Below are positions 1-6,262 of a stretch of DNA of 6,728 nt, in pieces. The stretch spans positions 1 through 6,728 of the forward strand of contig JAJXXG010000050.1 in assembly GCA_021781255.1 (NCBI GenBank). The letters run 5' to 3'. The notes beneath the pieces are model-generated. The model had not been told where the DNA came from. It was given only the letters and a program-made list of their open reading frames with translations, and searched no databases. Positions within the stretch are counted from its first letter, which is position 1, and each line of letters begins with the position of its first letter. Source of the DNA: Acidobacteriota bacterium. GTDB taxonomy: Bacteria > Acidobacteriota > Terriglobia > Terriglobales > Acidobacteriaceae. Position numbers and translations under genes: made by a program.

Positions 1-38
1 TCAACAACTGCTCAACCTGATATTAATCAGAAAATGGG

Positions 39-67
39 TTGAAATTGCATCAGTCATGCAATAATTT
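39..67 (+). promoter_or_regulatory. Weak candidate sigma-70-type promoter in the AT-rich leader
   Basis: TTGAAA at 39-44 matches five of six positions of a -35 box. It is followed after 17 bases by TAATTT at 62-67, which keeps the first two and last bases of a -10 box. The stretch from 1 to about 120 is clearly richer in A and T than everything downstream, and it is the only non-coding stretch of any length before the gene run, so an operon promoter is expected here. The implied leader would be roughly 120 bases long. The -10 match is poor and other pairings are possible, so this is only a candidate. Confidence 0.22.
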
Positions 68-144
68 ATGTGCATGAGCTTCGCTGCTAAATATATCAAA
101 TCAGCAAAAAATAATCTTCTCCATCTTTTGTTGGAGGCGCGATA

Positions 145-156
145 GGGAGCAATCCC
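145..156 (+). other. Small GNRA-capped hairpin in the leader
   Basis: GGGA (145-148) can pair with TCCC (153-156) around a GCAA loop, a GNRA-type tetraloop. The hexamer CGATAG occurs on both sides, at 140-145 and 156-161, as a direct repeat. The element ends 36 bases before the TTG start of the DAHP synthase gene. A four-base stem is weak and there is no following T-run, so it is not an intrinsic terminator. It could be chance, or a minor leader structure affecting translation of the first gene. Confidence 0.15.
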
Positions 157-180
157 GATAGTCTGACGCTTCCCCGGAAT

Positions 181-184
181 GGAG
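181..184 (+). promoter_or_regulatory. Shine-Dalgarno site supporting the TTG start at 193
   Basis: GGAG lies eight bases upstream of a TTG codon at 193. The frame is open back to a stop at 112-114 but contains no ATG, GTG or TTG before 193. The next in-frame ATG, at 313, falls directly before the conserved AGPCSVE motif and would remove the first core strand. TTG at 193 is therefore the best start. Confidence 0.6.
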
Positions 185-192
185 CGCGCACC

Positions 193-1074
193 TTGCGCGA
201 AGCTTGGCGAGAACGCTTTGCTGCGTTCCCCCGTGTTCTGAGGGATCCGCAGCAACAACAGACCGTTGTTCCGGTACTTGGCGTCAACATCGGCGCGGAC
301 CAACTTGTCACAATGGCCGGTCCCTGCTCGGTGGAGACTGAGTCGCACCTGATGGCCACGGCACATCATGTTCGCCGTTGTGGCGCACGCATTCTGCGTG
401 GGGGCGCGTTTAAGCCGCGGAGCTCACCGTACAGCTTTCAAGGCCTTGGTGTTGAAGGGCTCAAGCTGCTGGCCGCCGCGCGCGAGGAAACCGGCCTGGC
501 AATTGTGACGGAGGTGATGTCGGAGTGCGACGTTGCGCTGGTGGCTGAATATGCCGACATCCTGCAGATCGGCTCACGCAACATGGAGAACTATGCGCTG
601 CTTGAAGCCGTGGCGCAGTCAGGTCGCCCCGTGCTGCTGAAGCGCGGAATGGTGGCGACGATTGCTGACTTTCTTCAATCGGCTCAAGTGATCTTGGCCA
701 ATGGCAATCCGCGAGTGATTCTGTGCGAGCGGGGAATCCGCACTTTCGACTCGACAATGCGGAACACATTCGACGCGGGTGCAATTGCCCTGCTTAAACA
801 TGTTTCGCACCTTCCGGTGATTGCAGATCCCAGCCACGCCGCGGGCTGCCGCGAAATGGTGCCTGCATTGGCGCGCGTTGCCATTGCTGCAGGCGCGGAT
901 GGCTTGCTGGTTGAAGTCCATCCCAATCCTGAACAAGCCTGGAGCGATGGCGAACAGTCACTCGACTTTACTGAGTTTGAACAGATGATGACGTCACTCA
1001 ATCCCTACCTTGCGTTGCGCGTGCTTGAAGCCCAAGAGCCAAACAGCGTGCGGTTGATGGAGGCTGTTGGATGA
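193..1074 (+). CDS. aroF: 3-deoxy-7-phosphoheptulonate (DAHP) synthase, type I-beta, core domain only
   Basis: This cytoplasmic enzyme condenses phosphoenolpyruvate with erythrose 4-phosphate to make DAHP, the first step of the shikimate route to aromatic compounds. The 293-residue product shows the whole TIM-barrel core: AGPCSVE (42-48), RGGAFKPR (69-76) followed by [10 protein letters not shown] (77-86), QIGSRNMEN (125-133), LLKRG (148-152), CERGIRTF (178-185), DPSHAAG (212-218) and VEVHPNP (240-246). The metal ligands are predicted to be C45, H215, E241 and D252. Their spacing (170, 26, 11) equals that recalled for the Thermotoga maritima enzyme, so the core has no net indels between them. 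The N-terminal ferredoxin-like domain that gives tyrosine/phenylalanine feedback control in that enzyme is absent, and no AroQ chorismate-mutase domain is present, so the enzyme is probably not feedback-inhibited in that way. The GAFKPR signature separates it from KDO-8-phosphate synthase. The start is TTG with GGAG eight bases upstream. The stop overlaps the next start (ATGA, 1071-1074), implying translational coupling to a secreted heme protein, which is unusual company. Confidence 0.93.
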   Translation: MREAWRERFAAFPRVLRDPQQQQTVVPVLGVNIGADQLVTMAGPCSVETESHLMATAHHVRRCGARILRGGAFKPRSSPYSFQGLGVEGLKLLAAAREETGLAIVTEVMSECDVALVAEYADILQIGSRNMENYALLEAVAQSGRPVLLKRGMVATIADFLQSAQVILANGNPRVILCERGIRTFDSTMRNTFDAGAIALLKHVSHLPVIADPSHAAGCREMVPALARVAIAAGADGLLVEVHPNPEQAWSDGEQSLDFTEFEQMMTSLNPYLALRVLEAQEPNSVRLMEAVG

Positions 1075-2483
1075 GGGTTTGGGCGAAGGGATTTGTGGCA
1101 ACCGTATGCGTCGCACTGCTGGCGCCACTGTGCGGGTTTTCACCGTCCGTTGAGGGTAAGGTTGGTGCTGATTACATTGTGACGTCAGCGCCTTTCTATG
1201 TGCCGCTTGCGGAGTTGCATGGCCGGGAGCGATTCCCGCAGGGCGCTCAATTGCTGCTGGTTCACGACGGCAAGGCTAAACCCTTGGTGGAAGGTTTTGC
1301 GGAAACCGCGGATGCCGATGTCTCCTTTGACGCCAAGAGAGTCCTGTTTGCGGGCAAGCGCACGGCGGCCGATCCGTGGCAGATTTGGGAACTCACACTC
1401 AAGGATGGCTCGGTACGGAGGGTGATTGAAACCAAGACCGACGCCGAGCGCCCGTTCTATTTGCCCGGTGGCCGCATGGTGTGGGCACAGCGCACGCCCT
1501 CAGGATTCCGGGTTGAGTCGGCTGAGGATGGCCATCCGCCCAAGATTCCCTTCCTGAATCCGACGGCGGGTCCCGGTGTACTGCCACTCACCTATGTGCC
1601 GAGCAATACGTTTCCCACCGCGGTTCTTGCCGACGGGCGCATTCTCTTTGAATCAGGATTCCCACTTGGAGAGGATTCAACTCCCGAGTTGTATCTGGTC
1701 TACGCCGATGGCTCGAGCGTTGAATCCTATCGCTGCGATCATGGGCGAGCCCGTTGGGGTGGCTCGCAACTTTCCTCCGGCGACGTGGTCTTTACACATG
1801 GCCGATCGCTGGCGCGCTTCACTTCTGCGCTGGCGCATGAAGTACCGGTGGATGCGCCCAGTGCCTACTATGCCGGTGCAATTGCGGAAACAGCCTCCGG
1901 TTCGTGGCTGATGAGCGCGCGCGCAGGTGACGAATCGCGCTTTGCCATCCACCTGTGGAAGCCTGGAACCAGGCGAATGAAAACAGTGTTTGCCGAGCGC
2001 GGTAAAAATCTCGTCGAACCGGTTCTGGTGAATCCACGTGTGAAACCACTGCGTTTCCCTTCGGGATTGCATCATTGGAACTACGCCAACCTTCTGGTCC
2101 TCGATTCCAGGATGTCAATCGAAGGAGATTTGAGGCAGACGCCCACGTCGGTAAGGCTTGAGAGCCTTGACGCGAAGGGGCATGTCATTGTGAATGGAAC
2201 CGCGCCGGTCGCATCGGACGGTTCCTTCTTTGTGAAGGTCCCGGGGGATCGGCCCATTCGCTTCCTTCTGCTCGACCGCAAAGGTGTCGTGATGCGCCGC
2301 GAACGCGGCTGGTTCTGGGCGCGCAGTGGCGTGCAGCGAATCTGCGTCGGCTGTCATGCAGGACCGGCGCGCTCACCGGAAAATCGTGTGCCCGAGGTGC
2401 TGTTGCAAAACACCACTCCAGTCGACTTGACGGGAGCACAACTTCACGCGTCCGCGCAAAACACTTCATCGGGAGGCAAGTAG
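1071..2483 (+). CDS. Exported monoheme beta-propeller protein, hydrazine synthase alpha-subunit (middle domain)-like
   Basis: The product has 470 residues. A Sec signal peptide is visible (basic residues 2-6, hydrophobic 7-23). C21 is not in a proper lipobox, so it is not called a lipoprotein. Residues about 80-320 contain PD40/TolB-like strands, for example DADVSFDAKRVLFAG (81-95), ELYLVYADGSS (206-216) and SSGDVVFTHG (235-244), consistent with a beta-propeller. After SGLHHWNYANLL (331-342) comes a beta-rich segment with VASDGSFFVKVPGDRPIRF (380-398). Next is GWFWARSGVQRI and a single c-type heme site, CVGCH (425-429, proximal ligand H429). The order DGSFxVxVPxxRP, then an aromatic-rich stretch, then CxGCH is what I recall from proteins annotated with the hydrazine synthase alpha middle domain. 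Known anammox alpha subunits are about 800 residues with two hemes, so this is a shorter, one-heme relative. C222 is the only cysteine outside the signal peptide and heme site. GGAGG lies seven bases before the ATG. The exact reaction is unknown; an electron-transfer or heme-enzyme role in the periplasm is inferred. Confidence 0.85.
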   Translation: MRVWAKGFVATVCVALLAPLCGFSPSVEGKVGADYIVTSAPFYVPLAELHGRERFPQGAQLLLVHDGKAKPLVEGFAETADADVSFDAKRVLFAGKRTAADPWQIWELTLKDGSVRRVIETKTDAERPFYLPGGRMVWAQRTPSGFRVESAEDGHPPKIPFLNPTAGPGVLPLTYVPSNTFPTAVLADGRILFESGFPLGEDSTPELYLVYADGSSVESYRCDHGRARWGGSQLSSGDVVFTHGRSLARFTSALAHEVPVDAPSAYYAGAIAETASGSWLMSARAGDESRFAIHLWKPGTRRMKTVFAERGKNLVEPVLVNPRVKPLRFPSGLHHWNYANLLVLDSRMSIEGDLRQTPTSVRLESLDAKGHVIVNGTAPVASDGSFFVKVPGDRPIRFLLLDRKGVVMRRERGWFWARSGVQRICVGCHAGPARSPENRVPEVLLQNTTPVDLTGAQLHASAQNTSSGGK

Positions 2484-2485
2484 AG

Positions 2486-4207
2486 ATGATGATTCGTTCT
2501 CTTCTTCTTTTCTTAGGCGCCGTCTCGCTTGCCGCGGCGCAGAGTGCCATTCCTCCAACATCGCCTGTGGTGGATGCCGGCAAAGCTTTAACACAGCCGA
2601 CTATTCGCTTTGAGGACGCGACGCAGAAATCCGGAATCGACTTCGTGCACAGTATCGGATCGGCCAAGCTGGGATCACTGCTGGAAGGCACCGGCGCCGG
2701 CTGCGTGTGGTTTGACTACAACAATTCCGGCCGGCCGTCTCTTTATGTGGTTAACGGGCGCCCCCTTGCGGATGATATGCATCCCTTTCCCCTGAAAGTG
2801 AAGCCAAATCCGCTGCCGCACAACCATCTCTATCGCAATGACGGCAATGGCCACTTTACTGACGTGACCAAGGATTCGGGTCTCAATCCCGATATGTACA
2901 GTGATGCCGTTACGGCCGCCGACTATGACAACGACGGCTACGAAGATCTGCTGGTGACCGGCTATGGGAAGGTTGTTCTTTACCACAATGATGGCAATGG
3001 CCACTTTACTGATGTGACCGCGAAGGCTGGCATCAACGTGAAGGGTTGGGCCATCAGTTCCACATGGCTCGACTACGACAAAGACGGCTGCGTGGATCTT
3101 TTCGTCGGACGCTATGTGAAGTTTGATCCCAAATATCGCGCCTTCTATGCCGCGGATAATTATCCCGGTCCGCTCGATTATGCAGGCGAGACCAACATGC
3201 TGTTCCACAACAACTGCGACGGCACGTTTACAGATGTTTCCAAGCAGTCTGGAATCAGCGCCTTCATCGGTCGCACGATGGGAGTGACCGCAGCCGATTT
3301 TGACAACGACGGATGGGATGACATTTACGTTGCCAACGACAGCACACAGAACTTTCTCTTTCACAACAATCACGACGGAACGTTCAAGGAAATTGCCAAC
3401 GATACCAACTCTGCCTATGGACAGAATGGAGAAGCAACTTCGTCGATGGGCCCGGTGGCTGCGGACTTCTGGGGGCGTGGAGTTCTTGACTTGTGGGTGA
3501 CTGACGGAAGCTATAACCGCTTCCTGAAGAACATGGGTGCCCCTCAGCTCGGGTCGCCTGACCTGCCGAAAGAGTGGAGTGGCTTCGATGACGTGACCGC
3601 AGCTGCGCGCATCTCGCAGACTGAGGCGCAGTACGTGAGCTGGGGGAGCGGCGTCTTCGATTTCGACAACGATGGGCTGCTGGACATTCTGGTGTTTCAT
3701 GGCGGCCTGATCCACATGATTCCGCAAGAGCACACAGTGTTTCGTGGGATCGGCAATGGAAAATTTGCCGATGTATCTCGGGAAGCCGGCCAAGTTCTTG
3801 GAAATCGAACAGTAGCGCGCGGTGCATGCTTTGCCGACTATGACAGTGATGGCAAGGTGGACTCGTACCTGGTGAATCTCGGCGCCGAGGGAACGCTTCT
3901 TCACAATGTGTCGACGGACACCGGGCATTGGATCGAAATCAAACTGGTAGGCACCAAGAGCAACCGTGACGGCATTGGTGCGCGCATCGAGATAATGGCT
4001 GGAGACAAGCGCCAGACCGCGGAACGTGTGGCGAGCTCTGGATATCTCTCACAGAATGATGGACGCGTGCACTTTGGACTTGGCGCTGCCAAGACGATCG
4101 ACAAGCTCACGGTGCGCTGGCCCAGCGGAATTGTGCAGACGCTCAATGAGGAGCCGGTTGATCGCGTACTGACCGTGCAGGAGCCGGGAGAAAGGAAGCC
4201 AAGATGA
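2486..4207 (+). CDS. Exported CRTAC1-type protein: FG-GAP/VCBS beta-propeller with C-terminal ASPIC/UnbV domain
   Basis: The 573-residue product starts with a clear signal peptide, likely cleaved near A18. An integrin-like FG-GAP propeller follows, with calcium-loop motifs of the form DxDxDGxxD at 146-154, 196-204, 271-279, 392-400 and 451-459. Degenerate versions at 77-85 (DYNNSGRPS) and 327-335 (DFWGRGVLD) have lost some ligand positions. Seven loops fit a seven-bladed propeller. From GHW at 480 to about 565 is an ASPIC/UnbV domain, recognised by IGARIEI, VASSGYLSQND, VHFGLG and LTVRWPSG. Proteins of this build are secreted and calcium-binding; they are common in Acidobacteriota, Planctomycetota and Bacteroidota, and their biochemical role is mostly unknown. 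No heme motif is present. GGGAGG lies nine bases before the first of two adjacent ATG codons. The gene starts two bases after the preceding stop, and its own stop overlaps the next start (ATGA, 4204-4207). In this context it may be a structural or substrate partner of the neighbouring heme proteins; that is inference. Confidence 0.93.
   Translation: MMIRSLLLFLGAVSLAAAQSAIPPTSPVVDAGKALTQPTIRFEDATQKSGIDFVHSIGSAKLGSLLEGTGAGCVWFDYNNSGRPSLYVVNGRPLADDMHPFPLKVKPNPLPHNHLYRNDGNGHFTDVTKDSGLNPDMYSDAVTAADYDNDGYEDLLVTGYGKVVLYHNDGNGHFTDVTAKAGINVKGWAISSTWLDYDKDGCVDLFVGRYVKFDPKYRAFYAADNYPGPLDYAGETNMLFHNNCDGTFTDVSKQSGISAFIGRTMGVTAADFDNDGWDDIYVANDSTQNFLFHNNHDGTFKEIANDTNSAYGQNGEATSSMGPVAADFWGRGVLDLWVTDGSYNRFLKNMGAPQLGSPDLPKEWSGFDDVTAAARISQTEAQYVSWGSGVFDFDNDGLLDILVFHGGLIHMIPQEHTVFRGIGNGKFADVSREAGQVLGNRTVARGACFADYDSDGKVDSYLVNLGAEGTLLHNVSTDTGHWIEIKLVGTKSNRDGIGARIEIMAGDKRQTAERVASSGYLSQNDGRVHFGLGAAKTIDKLTVRWPSGIVQTLNEEPVDRVLTVQEPGERKPR
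2837..2869 (+). repeat. Copy 1 of a 33-base intragenic repeat encoding an FG-GAP blade strand
   Basis: This segment encodes NDGNGHFTDVT (residues 118-128). It matches 2987-3019 at 31 of 33 bases, and both differences are synonymous GAC/GAT changes. The copies are 150 bases apart, exactly 50 codons, which is also the spacing between the calcium loops at residues 146 and 196. The near identity at DNA level suggests recent blade duplication or gene conversion. Confidence 0.85.
2987..3019 (+). repeat. Copy 2 of the 33-base intragenic repeat
   Basis: This is the partner of 2837-2869 and encodes the same eleven residues at 168-178. Twenty consecutive bases (2993-3012) are identical to 2843-2862. 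The other blades of this protein, such as HNNCDGTFTDVS and HNNHDGTFKEIA, are related in protein sequence but diverged in DNA, so only this adjacent pair looks recently homogenised. Confidence 0.85.
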
Positions 4208-6249
4208 TGAACAGGCTTCTGCGCTTTCGCCGAATGCACGCGGCTTTTGTGGCAGTTCTTGCTGCGCTGGCAGTGCTATGCGGCGTTGGTTTGTGGGATG
4301 TCGCAACCGTCAGGGCAGCCACTAACGCCAGCAAGGATGAAATTCTGAATTATGCCTCGCCGCTGGAAATGATTTTCTCGCACGACGGTTCGCGTCTCTA
4401 TCTGCTTTGTCAAAGCGGCGAAGTGAGGGTTTTTAACGGGCGCACCTATACATGGATTAAGACCATTCCCGTCGGCCATGAGCCGCGTGGATTTTCGCTT
4501 TCTCCTGATGAAAGCCGTCTCTTTGTCGCCAACTCATGGAACGACACCATCTCCGTCATCGACACGCGTGCGCTGGCAGTGGTTGCCACGTGGCATGTGG
4601 GCATGGAACCTTCCAGCGTAGTGGAGGGACCCTCGGGCAAGTACCTTTATGTAGCCAATCGAATCAGCAACGACGTGGCCGTGCTGAATGCCCAAACCGG
4701 CAGTGAAGTGAAGAGACTGGCGGCCGGGCGCGGCGCGAGCTACATGACTCTCTCTCCCGATGGACGCAACTTATATGTTACCCACGTGTATCCGAATCCC
4801 ACGCCACCACGCACACCGCCTGAGTCAGAGGTCACGGTAATTGATACGCGTACGGCGGAAGTGGTGAACCGCATCCCGCTGCACAGCATTGCCGGAGTCT
4901 TTCATATTGCTGTTAGTTCGGACGGACGGCTTGGAGTCGCGGCAGAGATGCATCCGAAAAATCTGGTGACCATCACTTCTGTAGAGCACGGATGGGTTTT
5001 TGAAGACACGCTGGAGTTGTTCGGTGCGGATGCAGGAAGCAAACCGGTTGAAGTGCCTCTGGATAACCTGGACAGCTATGCGGCGCGCCCATTTGGCGTA
5101 GCGATTACACCAGATAACAGGCGTCTTTATGTAAGCAGTGGTGGCTCTGAGCTCATGGTTGCGATCGACGTTCCGAGCCTGCTGCGCTATATCCAGACGC
5201 ATCGTCCGCCTTTTGCCTACAACCTTGCTGCCAGTGCTAATTACGTCATAAAGCGCATTCCGGTGGGCCACGATCCGCGTGGCGTGACTGTAAGTCCGGA
5301 CGGGCGGCGAGTTCTGGTGGCCAACCGGCTGGATGACACCATTAGCGTGATCGACACGCAGAGCAACAACGTAGTTTCAACGATTCATCTGGCCGGATCG
5401 AAGCAACTGTGGTCACTAAAGATGGCCCTGAAGGTCTACGGAGAGGTGATTAACACGCCAGTTGGCCGGTTGCGTTGCCAATATTGCCACATCGATCCGC
5501 GCCATCGTTACGCGCCGAAGATGGATTTGACAGAGAAGCAGGAAATTCAGGCGCTGCGCCGTGGAGAACAGCTCTTCTACACTGCACACTACTCGTTCCA
5601 CGGAGGCATTGGCTGCGCGAACTGTCATATCGATTCGACCTACGACGGATTGCAGTGGGATTTGGAACCGAACGGCCTGGGTCGCAACATTCTGGACAAT
5701 CGTCTGCTGGAAGACATCAAGGACACCGCACCCTTCAAGTGGAACGGGACGAATCCCAACCTGCCAACCGAATGCGGGCCGCGAACGGAAAAGTATTTCT
5801 GGCGATCGCAGAATTATGACGATCTCGCCTTGGCGGATTTAACCACATACGTCAACAGCCTTCCAGCAAGACCCAATCGCTGGCTCAGGCCTGGTGGCGA
5901 GCTGACACCCGCCCAGGAGCGCGGCAAGGCCATCTTCGATCGCACGGTCGACAACTTCGGTAAACCAATTCCGCTGGCCAATCGCTGCAGCTATTGTCAC
6001 AGCGGACCGCTGGGTACCGACCTGAAGAAATTTGATGTGGGTACGAAGGGAACTGGTGATAGCTCGGGGCTGTTCGATACTCCGCAGCTGAAGAACATCG
6101 CACTCACTGCGCCTTATTTGCACGATGGTTCGGCCGCGACCCTTGAAGAAATCTGGACAGTGCATAACCCGCAGGACAAACACGGGCGCACGAATGACCT
6201 GACCAAGGACCAACTGAATGACTTGGTTGAATATCTGAGGACTCGATGA
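4204..6249 (+). CDS. Exported triheme fusion: YVTN beta-propeller plus CCP/MauG-like diheme peroxidase module
   Basis: The product has 681 residues. The N-terminus is a signal peptide or anchor (basic to residue 10, hydrophobic 13-30, possible cleavage near VRA-A at 38). Residues about 48-410 form a YVTN/YncE-like propeller with blades such as LSPDESRLFVANSWNDTISV and the paired PVGHxPRG motifs at 89 and 353. The C-terminal part has three heme sites: CQYCH (425-429), CANCH (471-475) and CSYCH (595-599). The last two, 124 residues apart, belong to a diheme peroxidase-type module with pseudo-symmetric motifs TAPFKWNG (508-515) and TAPYLHDG (635-642), the second preceded by TPQLKNIAL. The first site is an extra heme in the linker between propeller and module. 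No methionine occurs after residue 599, so the Met ligand of classical cytochrome c peroxidases is missing; H640, H654 and H660 are alternatives. AGGA lies seven bases before the start. The propeller-plus-CCP make-up recalls the hydrazine synthase beta and gamma subunits joined in one chain. A periplasmic heme oxidoreductase or protein-modifying enzyme is likely; the substrate is unknown. Confidence 0.9.
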   Translation: MMNRLLRFRRMHAAFVAVLAALAVLCGVGLWDVATVRAATNASKDEILNYASPLEMIFSHDGSRLYLLCQSGEVRVFNGRTYTWIKTIPVGHEPRGFSLSPDESRLFVANSWNDTISVIDTRALAVVATWHVGMEPSSVVEGPSGKYLYVANRISNDVAVLNAQTGSEVKRLAAGRGASYMTLSPDGRNLYVTHVYPNPTPPRTPPESEVTVIDTRTAEVVNRIPLHSIAGVFHIAVSSDGRLGVAAEMHPKNLVTITSVEHGWVFEDTLELFGADAGSKPVEVPLDNLDSYAARPFGVAITPDNRRLYVSSGGSELMVAIDVPSLLRYIQTHRPPFAYNLAASANYVIKRIPVGHDPRGVTVSPDGRRVLVANRLDDTISVIDTQSNNVVSTIHLAGSKQLWSLKMALKVYGEVINTPVGRLRCQYCHIDPRHRYAPKMDLTEKQEIQALRRGEQLFYTAHYSFHGGIGCANCHIDSTYDGLQWDLEPNGLGRNILDNRLLEDIKDTAPFKWNGTNPNLPTECGPRTEKYFWRSQNYDDLALADLTTYVNSLPARPNRWLRPGGELTPAQERGKAIFDRTVDNFGKPIPLANRCSYCHSGPLGTDLKKFDVGTKGTGDSSGLFDTPQLKNIALTAPYLHDGSAATLEEIWTVHNPQDKHGRTNDLTKDQLNDLVEYLRTR

Positions 6250-6262
6250 AAGGACGGCAAGC

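Noticed and set aside
68..145. Small 25-codon frame in the leader that might be an attenuator peptide for aromatic synthesis
   Set aside because: It has no convincing ribosome-binding site and no run of Trp, Phe or Tyr codons (one Phe and one Tyr only), and no terminator hairpin with a T-run follows.
193..1074. KDO-8-phosphate synthase as an alternative identity
   Set aside because: The [16 protein letters not shown] stretch and the conserved Cys/His/Glu/Asp metal set at DAHP synthase spacing fit type I-beta DAHP synthase, not the KDO-8-phosphate enzyme signature.
1071..1140. Lipoprotein signal in the monoheme propeller protein (Cys at residue 21)
   Set aside because: The residues before the cysteine are A-P-L, which do not fit the lipobox, so ordinary Sec cleavage is favoured.
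2675..3928. Long open frame of 417 codons on the minus strand
   Set aside because: It lies entirely antisense to the FG-GAP gene. Its sequence is rich in V, I and H, as expected from reading repeated Asp/Asn/Gly codons backwards, and it shows no recognisable domain.
4204..4233. Tat export signal from the Arg-Arg pair at residues 9-10
   Set aside because: The surrounding residues do not match the S/T-R-R-x-F-L-K pattern, and c-type cytochromes are exported unfolded by Sec before heme attachment.
4204..6249. Cytochrome cd1 nitrite reductase, suggested by a propeller plus cytochrome c
   Set aside because: The heme domain follows the propeller and carries three CxxCH sites with CCP/MauG motifs, and the propeller has ordinary YVTN blades. 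The cd1 enzyme has an N-terminal single-heme domain and a d1-heme propeller.
6250..6262. Terminator or promoter between the triheme gene and the last gene
   Set aside because: Only 13 bases separate them and they hold a ribosome-binding site, with no inverted repeat or T-run.
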